Positions 24,241 to 32,126 of a stretch of DNA of 35,645 nucleotides are shown one piece after another. Both the position numbers and the translations under genes were made by a program. Position 1 is the stretch's first letter. Each line of letters begins with the position of its first letter. The DNA is taken from the NCBI GenBank assembly GCA_026193675.1, contig JAPHSO010000024.1:1-35645 (forward strand), in the 5' to 3' direction. The stretch is from Gammaproteobacteria bacterium (GTDB lineage Bacteria > Pseudomonadota > Gammaproteobacteria > Thiohalomonadales > Thiohalomonadaceae). The notes beneath the pieces were generated by a model. That model searched no databases, was not told where the DNA came from, and worked only from the letters and a program-made list of their open reading frames with translations.

Positions 24241-25329
24241 TTAGAGACCGGTACCGGCGTAAAGCGAACCATCCTGACTGGTAAAGAAGATCGCATCTTC
24301 GTGCAGTACAGGTGATGAGCTAACGGCGCCATTGGTTTTAAAACTCCACTGCTTAAGACCACTATCTGCCTGTATCGCATAGAGCTGTTTATCAAAACTG
24401 CCGACATAGATCAGGTCGTTAGAGACGACAGGGGCGCTGACGACCCAGTCCTTGGTCTTGAATTTCCACAGGGTGTGATGGGTATTGGTCGATAGCGCGT
24501 AGAGCTTGCCATCATTACTACCGATATAGACCGCATTGCTGGTTACAGCGGGTGAGCTGTAGATAGGGCCTTCGGTGATATAGCGCCACTGTTGTTGTCC
24601 CGTCTTTCTGTCGACAGCATAAAGCGCTTTGTCGTGGCTACCAAAATAGACGGTGCTTCCAGTTACCGCGGGTGAGCCATGGATTGCACCCTTGGCCTTA
24701 AAACTCCATCTCTCGGCACCTCCTGTAGCGGTCAGGGCATAGAGAGTGCCATTTTCTGAACCGAAAAAGACCATATCTTCATAAACGGCGGGTGATGAGT
24801 AGATGGCGTCACCGGCCTCAAAGCGCCACTGCTCACGGCCGCTTTTTGCGTTGTAGGCGTAGAAATTACCCTTCACAGTACCGAAGTAGATCAGGCCGTT
24901 AACGAGTGCGGGTGATGTGGTTACTGCGCCAGAGACACGGGTTTTCCAAACCTCCTGACCTGTTTCGGTATTGACCGCATAGAAGCGACCATCATGGCTA
25001 CCCACATAGGCGACCTTCTCGGAAACTGCTGGAGCACCACTAATCATGCCACCGGTTTTAAAGCGCCACTGCTCACGGCCACTCTTCAGATCGATCGCGT
25101 ATAGATATCCGCTTTTATTACCGAAATAGAGACTCTTCTCAGAGATGGTGGGTGAGGTTTTGATCGACGCTTTACTATTAAATTTCCAGTTTAGATTTCT
25201 GAACTGGTTTACACCTTGCGACTCATAGACACCAGCCAGAGATGGGCCGGCACGATACATATCGACTTTTGGCGCGCCACAGGCCGTTAAGATTGCGACA
25301 AGTGCGGGAAATAGAATTAGTTTTTTCAC
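24241..25329 (-). CDS. Outer-membrane-type lipoprotein with eight PQQ/BamB-like beta-propeller blades
   Basis: The 362-residue product has a lipoprotein signal (KKLILFPALVAILTAC, lipid-anchored Cys17). After a short linker, eight repeats of exactly 40 residues follow (44-83 and so on to 362; the last has 39), each with a Trp near position 5, a small-x-Pro turn, and a G-S-x-D/N-G-x-L/F-Y-A end. This forms an eight-bladed propeller like BamB or PQQ-binding repeat proteins. The start is set by AAGGAGG before a GTG at 25329; an upstream in-frame start would put extra charged residues ahead of the signal. BamB normally sits next to der, and this gene does not, so I do not call it bamB. Assembly, scaffold or enzyme roles are all possible. 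Confidence 0.85.
   Translation of the reverse strand: MKKLILFPALVAILTACGAPKVDMYRAGPSLAGVYESQGVNQFRNLNWKFNSKASIKTSPTISEKSLYFGNKSGYLYAIDLKSGREQWRFKTGGMISGAPAVSEKVAYVGSHDGRFYAVNTETGQEVWKTRVSGAVTTSPALVNGLIYFGTVKGNFYAYNAKSGREQWRFEAGDAIYSSPAVYEDMVFFGSENGTLYALTATGGAERWSFKAKGAIHGSPAVTGSTVYFGSHDKALYAVDRKTGQQQWRYITEGPIYSSPAVTSNAVYIGSNDGKLYALSTNTHHTLWKFKTKDWVVSAPVVSNDLIYVGSFDKQLYAIQADSGLKQWSFKTNGAVSSSPVLHEDAIFFTSQDGSLYAGTGL
24244..25200 (-). repeat. Eight tandem 120-base coding repeats (PQQ-type blades)
   Basis: The DNA for the propeller keeps a strict 120-base period (eight units, the last three bases shorter). The units are diverged at DNA level (for example CACTGCTCACGGCC occurs twice) and conserved mainly at the Trp, Ser-Pro and Gly-Ser-Asn/Asp-Gly codons. 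No indels have built up between units, which suggests fold constraint or recent amplification. Confidence 0.85.
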
Positions 25330-25415
25330 AGTGAACCTCCTTAAGTTGCAATTATTGTAGCGGAAAATTGGTTGGGGCATAGAATGTTTTGGAATGATTC
25401 TACGGAGACCATTTT

Positions 25416-25463
25416 TGCACCATTAGTGATCATTTCTGAGTTAGCCTGCACCATGAAGGTGCG
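25416..25463 (+). promoter_or_regulatory. NtrC-type enhancer upstream of amt (full box plus half box)
   Basis: TGCACCATGAAGGTGCG (25447-25463) matches the NtrC consensus TGCACY-N5-GGTGCA except for the last base. A half box, TGCACC, stands at 25416-25421, exactly 31 bases upstream, close to three helical turns. The full box centre (25455) is about 98 bases upstream of the predicted amt transcription start, the usual distance for an NtrC enhancer. Confidence 0.75.
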
Positions 25464-25525
25464 AATTGTTCGTCGTTTACCACTAAGTTCCCAATAAACA
25501 TAAAGGACTGGAGCGTAGCACTATG

Positions 25526-25542
25526 TTGGTGCGATTTTTGCT
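25526..25542 (+). promoter_or_regulatory. Sigma-54 promoter of amt
   Basis: TTGGTGCGATTTTTGCT fits the sigma-54 consensus YTGGCACG-N4-TTGCW with two mismatches. The invariant GG (25528-25529) and GC (25540-25541) are exactly 10 bases apart. Transcription should start near 25553, leaving a leader of about 27 bases that holds the GGGAG ribosome-binding site. The -24 part overlaps a second NtrC-like palindrome, AGCACTATGTTGGTGCG (25517-25533). Confidence 0.75.
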
Positions 25543-25579
25543 GTCCAGTTGGCATTTAAATCTTTTATTGGGAGTATCC

Positions 25580-26776
25580 ATGGAAAACGCTAGCGGTATT
25601 GATACCCTGTTTGTCCTTTTAGGGGCCATTATGGTTTTGGCCATGCATGCAGGTTTTGCCTTTTTAGAGGTTGGCACAGTACGTAAGAAGAATCAGGTCA
25701 ATGCGCTGGTGAAGATCTTCTCAGACTTTGCGGTCTCAACGATTGCCTACTTCTTTATCGGATATTGGGTCGCCTACGGTATCGATTTCTTTGCCGATGC
25801 CAATACTCTGATCAGCATGAATGGCTCGGGTAATGGCTATGAATTGGTTAAATTTTTCTTCCTGCTCACTTTTGCTGCAGCGATTCCTGCAATTATCTCG
25901 GGGGGTATTGCGGAGCGTGCCAAGTTCTATCCTCAGTTATTGGCGACATTTATTCTGGTCGCGGCGCTCTATCCATTTTTTGAGGGGATTGTCTGGGGTG
26001 GTAATTTCGGTATTCAGGCGTGGCTTGAATCGACCTTTGGTGCACCATTTAATGACTTTGCCGGGTCGGTAGTTGTTCACGCCTTTGGTGGCTGGCTTGC
26101 TCTTGGGGCGGTGGTTGTATTGGGACATCGTCGGGGGCGTTACGGTAAAAATGGTGAAATGTTTGCCCATCCTCCTTCAAATATCCCCTTTCTGGCTCTA
26201 GGAGCATGGATCCTGACCGTCGGATGGTTTGGTTTTAACGTGATGTCGGCACAAAGTGTTGAGGGAATATCCGGTCTGGTGGCGGTCAACTCGTTGATGG
26301 CTATGGTCGGCGGTCTGCTTGCCGCTCTGGTAGCAGGCAAGAATGACCCTGGATTTGTTCACAATGGTCCTCTGGCCGGTCTGGTAGCGGTCTGTGCCGG
26401 CTCGAGTGTGATGCACCCTCTTGGCGCATTGGCGACAGGGGCGATTGCTGGTGCACTGTTTGTCTGGACCTTTACCCTGGCGCAGAACAAGTGGAAGATT
26501 GATGATGTGCTTGGAGTCTGGCCACTACATGGTCTGTGTGGTGCCTGGGGAGGAATCGCAGCGGGTATCTTTGGACTCAAGGCTCTTGGTGGTATGGGTG
26601 GTGTCGCCTTTATGAGCCAGCTGATTGGAACCCTGATGGGTGTGGGTATAGCACTTGTCGGTGGCTTTGTCGTCTATGGCGCACTGAAAAACATGTTGGG
26701 TATTCGCCTCTCAGAAGAGGATGAGTTTCAGGGTGCCGACCTGGCGATACATAAGATTGCATCACACTATGAATAG
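25580..26776 (+). CDS. amt: Ammonium transporter (Amt family)
   Basis: This 398-residue inner-membrane protein of about 11 helices carries ammonium inward. Key Amt features are visible: the first helix with GFAFLEVGTVRKKN, the ISGGIAERAKF stretch, the conserved Asp of the substrate site in FNDFAGSVVVHAFGG, and both pore histidines (the His in that segment and the one in WPLHGLCGAWGG). LTVGWFGFN is also present. The ATG at 25580 has GGGAG six bases upstream; an upstream in-frame ATG at 25523 falls inside the promoter and is rejected. No PII gene (glnK) is adjacent, unlike the usual glnK-amtB pair. Regulation by sigma-54 and NtrC is likely, so expression should rise under nitrogen limitation. 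Confidence 0.93.
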   Translation: MENASGIDTLFVLLGAIMVLAMHAGFAFLEVGTVRKKNQVNALVKIFSDFAVSTIAYFFIGYWVAYGIDFFADANTLISMNGSGNGYELVKFFFLLTFAAAIPAIISGGIAERAKFYPQLLATFILVAALYPFFEGIVWGGNFGIQAWLESTFGAPFNDFAGSVVVHAFGGWLALGAVVVLGHRRGRYGKNGEMFAHPPSNIPFLALGAWILTVGWFGFNVMSAQSVEGISGLVAVNSLMAMVGGLLAALVAGKNDPGFVHNGPLAGLVAVCAGSSVMHPLGALATGAIAGALFVWTFTLAQNKWKIDDVLGVWPLHGLCGAWGGIAAGIFGLKALGGMGGVAFMSQLIGTLMGVGIALVGGFVVYGALKNMLGIRLSEEDEFQGADLAIHKIASHYE

Positions 26777-26795
26777 CTAATTTAGAGTCTTTAAG

Positions 26796-26834
26796 AAAAA
26801 ACGGTCCGGGTGCATCTCACTCTGTCCGTTTTTT
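26796..26834 (+). terminator. Bidirectional intrinsic terminator, amt / cyclic-nucleotide-binding gene
   Basis: AAAAAACGG (26796-26804) pairs with CCGTTTTTT (26826-26834), and an inner stem GGGTG/CACTC extends the hairpin. The A- and T-tracts serve both the amt transcript and the convergent minus-strand gene that ends at 26844. Confidence 0.9.
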
Positions 26835-26843
26835 TATGTGAAT

Positions 26844-27386
26844 TTATAGGTAATCGACAAGTTTTCCGCTGGTCTGTCTGAGGCGGTGACTCAAAAGTTG
26901 AGCAATCTTCAAGATGAGTCGGTTTGCTGTTTTGGGATAGGTTCTGGAGAGAGCATTGAGTCGATCCCGTGTCAGCACCAGTAGTGTCGATTTGGTTAGC
27001 GTCACCACTGAAGCGGAGTGGGGTTGGCCATCGATCAGTGACATCTCTCCAATGGTTCTTCCCGGTAAGATGGTTGCCAGTCTGGTTGGGGCTGTATCGT
27101 AGGCACCCTTCTCTTTATTGACGGCCAGCTTGCCCTGGGTAAGCAGGCACATAAAGGGATCAAAGTGTCCCTCCTTGAGTAACATGGTATCGGGCTCGGC
27201 CACATAGGCGAGAAAATGCTCCGCGATCAATTCAATATCATTGCGCTCCATCTGATTAAACATGGCACAAGCCTCAAGCATCTCACACACCTCAGAATTA
27301 AAGGAGGGGCCGTACCCTAGCAGCTCAAGGTTGTTGAGTAGTGAATCGGGATCGGTTACTGCCGGTTTGCTGGGGGATTCAGGCAT
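26844..27386 (-). CDS. Stand-alone cyclic nucleotide-binding domain protein
   Basis: This 180-residue protein consists of a helical N-terminus (about 1-50) and one CAP-type cyclic nucleotide-binding domain. The phosphate-binding cassette reads PGRTIGEMSLIDGQPHSASVV, the usual GE...SA pattern though with His in place of the common Arg before Ser-Ala. The domain ends in helices (LSRTYPKTANRLILKIAQLL) and there is no helix-turn-helix, kinase or channel after it, so it is not a CRP-like transcription factor. The ATG at 27386 lacks a Shine-Dalgarno; a TTG at 27428 would add 14 residues. It diverges from uvrD. Its ligand (cAMP, cGMP, c-di-GMP or none) and its target are unknown. Confidence 0.82.
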   Translation of the reverse strand: MPESPSKPAVTDPDSLLNNLELLGYGPSFNSEVCEMLEACAMFNQMERNDIELIAEHFLAYVAEPDTMLLKEGHFDPFMCLLTQGKLAVNKEKGAYDTAPTRLATILPGRTIGEMSLIDGQPHSASVVTLTKSTLLVLTRDRLNALSRTYPKTANRLILKIAQLLSHRLRQTSGKLVDYL

Positions 27387-27478
27387 GAAGAGGTTAGGTT
27401 TGATAAAAGAGAGAAATATTGTGCTCAATCTACAATAAATTGATCGGGGTTGGTAGGTGATTTGTTACCATAGTTCAG

Positions 27479-29677
27479 ATGGATGTATCTGATCTTCTTA
27501 ACTCTCTAAATAGCGCGCAGCGTGAGGCAGTCTGTGTCTCTCCTGGGCATCATGCCCTGATTTTAGCTGGGGCCGGTAGTGGCAAAACCCGGGTACTGGT
27601 GCACCGTATTGCCTGGCTGATTCGAACAGGAGCCGCCTCTCCCTATGGGGTGTTGGCTGTCACCTTTACCAACAAGGCGGCCAATGAGATGCGTGGCCGT
27701 ATCGAAGAGCTGCTAGCGATGCCTGCTTCTGGTATGTGGGTGGGAACTTTTCACGGTATCGCTCACCGGCTGTTGCGAGCCCACTATCAAGAGGCTGGTT
27801 TGCCACAAGGATTTCAGATTCTCGATAGTGATGATCAGTATCGATTGATTCGCCGTGTCCTGCGCGAACTGGATCTTGATGAGAAGCAGTGGCCACCAAG
27901 ACAGATGCAGGGCTTTATCAATCGCCATAAGGATCGGGGAGAGAGGCCCGATCAAATCAAGGTTCATCAGGGTGATCTGTTTCAAGATGTGGCGCTTAAG
28001 GTATATCGACGCTATGAGGAGATCTGTCGTAGAAGAGGTGCGGTCGATTTTGCCGAGCTGTTGCTTCGAGCATATGAGTTATTTTTAAGTCGTAGAGAGG
28101 TGCTGGAGCACTACCAGCGTCGTTTCTCCCATATCCTGATCGATGAGTTCCAGGATACCAACACAATTCAGTACGCCTGGATTAAGTTGCTTGCAGGTGA
28201 TCGTGGAGAGCTGTTTGCGGTGGGTGATGATGACCAGTCGATCTACGGTTGGCGTGGGGCTCAGATTGAAAATATCCATCAATATCAGCGTGACTATGCC
28301 AATGTAGAGTTGATTCGCTTGGAGCAGAATTATCGTTCGACCGGCAATATCCTCAATGCAGCCAATGCTCTGATTGCAAAAAATGCGGATCGTCTTGGCA
28401 AGAATCTCTGGACTGAATATGGTGAAGGGGAGCTGATCAAACTTTATGGCGCATTTAATGAGCTTGAAGAGGCGCGTTATGTGGTTGAGCAGATTGAGGG
28501 GTGGATTGCAGAGGGGCATGCTCGCTCTGAAGTGGCGATCCTCTATCGCTCCAATGCCCAATCAAGGGTGCTTGAAGAGGCGCTGCTCTATCGCTCAATC
28601 CCCTATCGTATCTATGGTGGGATGCGTTTCTTCGAACGTGCTGAGATTAAGGATGCGCTGGCATACCTACGTCTATCCATGAATCGTGACGATGATCCCT
28701 CTTTTGAGCGAGTCGTTAACACGCCACCTCGTGGGATTGGGGCTCGTACCGTTGATAATATTCGTGAGCTGGCACGGGATCGTGGCATCTCTCTGTGGCG
28801 TGCAGCTGAGGAGTTAATTGCTAGCAAAGGGCTGACCGCCAGAGCGGCCAATGCTGTTGATTCATTTATTCAGCTCGTTGAGCAGATGGCTGGTGATGTG
28901 CAGGGAAGCTCGGATGTAGATATGAGCCTGAACGATGAAGGTGGACAGATGGATCTGCACGAGCAGATCGATCATATTGTCCAGCTCAGTAACCTCATTG
29001 AGCATTTCAAGAAGGAGAAAGGCGAACGGGGACAGGCTCGAATCGAAAACCTTGAGGAGCTGGTCTCTGCAGGTCGTCAGTTTGAGTTTGAAGAAGAGGA
29101 GGGGATCGATGAGTTGGGAGCCTTCCTTGCCCATGCTGCTTTAGAAGCGGGCGAGCGCCAGGCCGGTGAGGGCGAGGATGGTGTACAGATGATGACCCTC
29201 CACTCTGCCAAGGGTCTGGAGTTTCCTCTGGTATTCCTGGTGGGATTGGAAGAGGGACTTTTTCCGCATCAGATGTCGCTGGACGAGCCGGGAAGGCTTG
29301 AGGAGGAGCGGCGTCTTTGTTATGTGGGGATGACCCGTGCTCGAGAACGGTTGGTTATCTCCTATGCGGAGGTGCGCCGTCTCTATGGCCAGGAGAAATA
29401 TACCCGCCCTTCACGCTTTGTGAGTGAGATTCCGGCAGAATTTATTGATGAGGTGAGGATTCGCGGCCAGGTCTCGCAACCGCTCTATCGTGTTCCTGAA
29501 GAGGAGCAGAGTCATGAATTTTCTTTGGGGCAGCGTCTGTTCCACGCCAAATTTGGCGAAGGCACCCTCCTCGATTTTGAGGGGAGTGGTGCTCAGGCGC
29601 GAGTACAGGTCAAGTTTGATCGAGCTGGAACCAAATGGCTTGTACTCGCATATGCCAAACTGGAGCGAATTGGCTAG
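27479..29677 (+). CDS. uvrD: DNA helicase II (UvrD)
   Basis: UvrD is the 3'-5' superfamily 1 helicase that removes incised fragments in nucleotide-excision and mismatch repair and displaces RecA. The 732 residues align with E. coli UvrD (720) from MDVSDLLNSLNSAQREAV onward. It has Walker A GAGSGKT (31-37), AVTFTNKAANEM, the VGDDDQSIYGWRGA motif III region, LEQNYRSTGNI, the MTLHSAKGLEFP motif, and YVGMTRARERL. The C-terminal GQRLFHAKFGEGTLLDFEG is the Tudor-like RNA-polymerase-contacting domain. No LexA box (CTGT-N8-ACAG) is visible upstream. It converges on the next gene with a 6-base gap. Confidence 0.97.
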   Translation: MDVSDLLNSLNSAQREAVCVSPGHHALILAGAGSGKTRVLVHRIAWLIRTGAASPYGVLAVTFTNKAANEMRGRIEELLAMPASGMWVGTFHGIAHRLLRAHYQEAGLPQGFQILDSDDQYRLIRRVLRELDLDEKQWPPRQMQGFINRHKDRGERPDQIKVHQGDLFQDVALKVYRRYEEICRRRGAVDFAELLLRAYELFLSRREVLEHYQRRFSHILIDEFQDTNTIQYAWIKLLAGDRGELFAVGDDDQSIYGWRGAQIENIHQYQRDYANVELIRLEQNYRSTGNILNAANALIAKNADRLGKNLWTEYGEGELIKLYGAFNELEEARYVVEQIEGWIAEGHARSEVAILYRSNAQSRVLEEALLYRSIPYRIYGGMRFFERAEIKDALAYLRLSMNRDDDPSFERVVNTPPRGIGARTVDNIRELARDRGISLWRAAEELIASKGLTARAANAVDSFIQLVEQMAGDVQGSSDVDMSLNDEGGQMDLHEQIDHIVQLSNLIEHFKKEKGERGQARIENLEELVSAGRQFEFEEEEGIDELGAFLAHAALEAGERQAGEGEDGVQMMTLHSAKGLEFPLVFLVGLEEGLFPHQMSLDEPGRLEEERRLCYVGMTRARERLVISYAEVRRLYGQEKYTRPSRFVSEIPAEFIDEVRIRGQVSQPLYRVPEEEQSHEFSLGQRLFHAKFGEGTLLDFEGSGAQARVQVKFDRAGTKWLVLAYAKLERIG

Positions 29678-29683
29678 CGAACG

Positions 29684-30139
29684 CTAAGCGACCTTAACAA
29701 CATCTCCGGTAAGTTCTCTGATGAGCGGGTAGAGCTTCTCGGTCTCGTCTTGAATACGATTTAGCACCATAGAGAACAGCTCATCGATCTCTTTATAGAA
29801 GAGCTCATGGTTGGCAACCTTTAGGGCATGACTCTTGTTTTTTGGGGCGCACCAGCGTTTTTGGTACTGCGCAAAGATGCGCTTGAGCTCTTGTGCTCCC
29901 GCCATAAATTGATTGGCGACACCTGCAGCCTTTGCATCAGACGATGAAAGAAGGATTGAGTAGCTCTTATCGACCAGATTGAGGTGTTCAGTCACCTTCT
30001 CTACATATCGATAGAACAGTTCGCAGCAAATCGTGGTGTCACACATCTCACGATCGACAACCAGTCTTGAGAGGACATTGGAGAGCTCAGTGATATTGTG
30101 GTTTTGCTCATTCAATTCGTCATAGGTAGTCATAGTCAT
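29684..30139 (-). CDS. Hemerythrin-like four-helix-bundle protein
   Basis: This 151-residue, mainly helical protein follows the hemerythrin/HHE pattern. An N-terminal helix carries a His (EQNHNITELSNVLSRLV), and a second helix has FYRYVEKVTEHLNLVD, where the family expects H-x3-E. A third region has a lone Trp (KRW) and His residues (SHALKVANHELFYKEIDE), and the last helix ends in LYPLIRE, typical of HHE domains. The acid at the H-x3-E position is Val, with Asp one step later, so di-iron binding is uncertain. A good Shine-Dalgarno (AAAGGAG) sets the first ATG at 30139. It ends 6 bases from the uvrD stop. Oxygen, NO or iron sensing or storage is possible; the family call is tentative. Confidence 0.6.
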   Translation of the reverse strand: MTMTTYDELNEQNHNITELSNVLSRLVVDREMCDTTICCELFYRYVEKVTEHLNLVDKSYSILLSSSDAKAAGVANQFMAGAQELKRIFAQYQKRWCAPKNKSHALKVANHELFYKEIDELFSMVLNRIQDETEKLYPLIRELTGDVVKVA

Positions 30140-30331
30140 TTATCTCCTTTGGTTTTTATTTTGTATATCTCCCTCATCCATGATTATTATTTTTTGTTTT
30201 TTTCATCTTATTAGAACTAATTAAGAATAGCCAATTTTCGATGAGGGGGGCTTCTATTAATTAAATAATAGCTGATATTTAAAAATTTTAAATAGAGCTT
30301 GTCATATTGTTTTGGAGGGATGGGTGGGCTT

Positions 30332-30658
30332 TTAGGTTCTGGAGATAAGGTGATCAAATTGCTCAATGAGCTGAAGAAGTTGTTGAGTATTTCGCTCCAC
30401 TTTTTGGAGGCTGTACTCGGCAAGTGGGTAGATATCACTGGTTGTCGGCATATCCCGTTCAGTTTCGATGGCACTTCTCATCTTTGGTAGAAATACCCAC
30501 TGCATCCATTGGTGGAAATAGAGGGTGTCGTGACAGAAAGGGACGAGACTTTGCATCGCCTCTTCGGGGGGTGGAGTTGAATCCCAAAGCGCGATACCGC
30601 GCATCTCTGCTTCAATGTTAAGGATGAGATCGGCAAGCTGGTGAATTCGGGAATTCAT
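30332..30658 (-). CDS. yqcC: YqcC family (DUF446) protein
   Basis: This small protein (108 residues from the ATG at 30658) resembles E. coli YqcC, whose function is not established. The shared core is the LxxIExEMR-like start, TLYFHQWMQWVFLPKMRSAI (E. coli has the MEPLEWLQWVLIPRM pattern) and a C-terminal helix ending before LIEQFDHL. In E. coli the gene lies beside truC; here it lies after rhlB on the same strand (49 bases). An in-frame TTG at 30679 would add seven residues. The 192 bases between it and the hemerythrin-like gene are AT-rich; they hold the inverted repeat CTATTA-N6-TAATAG (30254-30271) and no gene I can support. Confidence 0.82.
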   Translation of the reverse strand: MNSRIHQLADLILNIEAEMRGIALWDSTPPPEEAMQSLVPFCHDTLYFHQWMQWVFLPKMRSAIETERDMPTTSDIYPLAEYSLQKVERNTQQLLQLIEQFDHLISRT

Positions 30659-30707
30659 ACTGATATATACCTGCACCAACCTCAGGATCTTTTAAACTGT
30701 TTAGAGT

Positions 30708-31985
30708 TTAGCCTTTGCGATGATGTCTGGAATGGTCGTGGCCCCTATGGTGGCTTCTGCTCCCCTTTCTGGGAGGACGTCGTTTGCGTTCGACTTTAAC
30801 GGGTGGCTTGGGTTCAACGAGCAGTTCTGCGGTAATCGACTCCACTGGAATCTTGTGATGAATGTAGGACTCAATATCCATCAGGGAGAAGGCGTACTCC
30901 TCACAGGCAAAGCTTAATGCAGTTCCAGAAGCGCCGGCCCGGGCGGTTCGGCCAATGCGGTGAACATAATCCTCAGCATCCTGAGGGAGGTCATAATTAA
31001 AGACATGGCTGACATCAGGAATATGCAGTCCGCGTGCTGCCACATCGGTGGCGACCAGCATCGGGAATTTTCCCTCTTCGAATTGACGCAATAGAGATTG
31101 ACGTTTTGTCTGGGGGACGTCACCTGAAAGAATCGCAGTCTTAATGTCATTCCCCTCAAGATAGCTCCATACCCTGTCAGCGACGCGCTTGGTATTGATA
31201 AAGATGATAGCGCGTTCGGGCTGCTCTCTTTTAATTAGTCCAAGCAAAAGGGGAATCTTCTCATCCGTGGCTGGATAGAAGATTGACTGTTTAACCTTAT
31301 CGGCCGTCACTTTTTCAGGAACAATCTCAATCTGTTTGGGATTGTTCATATGTTCATAGGCGAGCTCCATAACCCTGTGAGAGAGGGTTGCTGAAAAGAG
31401 CAGATTTAGACGATTCTGAGGGGGAGGCATACGGTGTAGCAGGAAGCGGATATCTTTAATAAAGCCGAGATCAAACATGCGATCGGCCTCATCTAGAACC
31501 AAAACCTCTGCAGCCTTTAGGTTGAAGACATGCTTTTTGAAGTAGTCGATAACTCTGCCAGGAGTTCCAATGAGTACATCCAGGCCATCCTCAATCGCCT
31601 GTTTCTGGGCATCATAGCCGGTTCCGCCATATGCAAGTCCCAGCTTGAGTCCAGTAAACTGACCAATCTCTACCATATCCTTATGGATCTGGATTGCCAG
31701 TTCCCGAGTTGGAGCAATGATGAGTGCTCGAGGCTGATTCTGATTGCGCCAATCAGGGGAGGGGGAGGTGAGTAACCTGTTAAATAGTGCGATAGCGAAG
31801 GCCGCTGTCTTTCCCGTTCCTGTCTGAGCCTGACCTGCAACATCATCTCCAGCTAGGGTATGAGGAAGAGTTTCTGCCTGAATCGGAGTACAGAAGGCGA
31901 AGCCTGTCGATTCTACACCTCGCTGAAGTTTTTCCGGGAGCTCAAAGCTGCTAAATCTTGTTTCGGTTAAATTTGTATTACTCAT
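30708..31985 (-). CDS. rhlB: DEAD-box ATP-dependent RNA helicase RhlB
   Basis: RhlB unwinds structured RNA for PNPase inside the RNase E degradosome. The 425 residues hold the DEAD motifs in order: AQTGTGKT (motif I), PTRELA, TPGR, DEAD, SAT, then the second RecA domain with VATDVAARGL and HRIGRTARAG. The C-terminal tail (about 395-425) is a Pro, Arg, His and Gly-rich basic extension that probably binds RNA. The divergent rhlB / trxA-rho order is the same as in E. coli and supports the name over other DEAD helicases. Confidence 0.94.
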   Translation of the reverse strand: MSNTNLTETRFSSFELPEKLQRGVESTGFAFCTPIQAETLPHTLAGDDVAGQAQTGTGKTAAFAIALFNRLLTSPSPDWRNQNQPRALIIAPTRELAIQIHKDMVEIGQFTGLKLGLAYGGTGYDAQKQAIEDGLDVLIGTPGRVIDYFKKHVFNLKAAEVLVLDEADRMFDLGFIKDIRFLLHRMPPPQNRLNLLFSATLSHRVMELAYEHMNNPKQIEIVPEKVTADKVKQSIFYPATDEKIPLLLGLIKREQPERAIIFINTKRVADRVWSYLEGNDIKTAILSGDVPQTKRQSLLRQFEEGKFPMLVATDVAARGLHIPDVSHVFNYDLPQDAEDYVHRIGRTARAGASGTALSFACEEYAFSLMDIESYIHHKIPVESITAELLVEPKPPVKVERKRRPPRKGSRSHHRGHDHSRHHRKG

Positions 31986-32055
31986 GAACTACAGGGTATC
32001 AAATATTCGCGCTTGGGGGTTGCAAATGCGCGCTATTTCGGCTCAAATTAGCGCA

Positions 32056-32083
32056 TTGAAATATTCAACCTAGTTCATATCCT
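32056..32083 (+). promoter_or_regulatory. Candidate sigma-70 promoter of trxA
   Basis: TTGAAA (32056-32061) and TATCCT (32078-32083) are 16 bases apart, 43 bases before the trxA start; each hexamer matches 4 of 6. The -35 overlaps a short palindrome, TTGAA-N3-TTCAA. An inverted repeat AATGCGC (32025-32031) / GCGCATT (32051-32057) sits just upstream and could bind a regulator of the divergent rhlB/trxA region. Confidence 0.45.
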
Positions 32084-32126
32084 ACCCAAGCAGGTAGAAG
32101 TAATCCCAATTTAAGGAGAGATTCCA

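Noticed and set aside
24244..25200. Regular 120-base spacing resembling a repeat array or CRISPR
   Set aside because: The units are coding, diverged and fully explained by the 40-residue propeller blades; there are no short identical repeats with unique spacers.
24241..25329. Naming the PQQ-repeat lipoprotein bamB
   Set aside because: The fold is similar, but the neighbours are wrong (no der or hisS) and the repeats are unusually regular. The sequence alone cannot settle it.
25517..25533. AGCACTATGTTGGTGCG as the main NtrC enhancer
   Set aside because: It overlaps the sigma-54 -24 element, too close for activation by looping. It is kept only as a possible feedback site.
25549..25566. TTGGCATTTAAATCTTTT as a sigma-54 promoter for amt
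   Set aside because: The GC at -12 is missing, and the transcription start would fall after the ribosome-binding site. The element at 25526-25542 fits better in both respects.
27418..27436. ATTGT-N9-ACAAT upstream of uvrD as a LexA box
   Set aside because: The consensus needs CTGT-N8-ACAG; spacing and outer bases do not match. It may be a chance inverted repeat.
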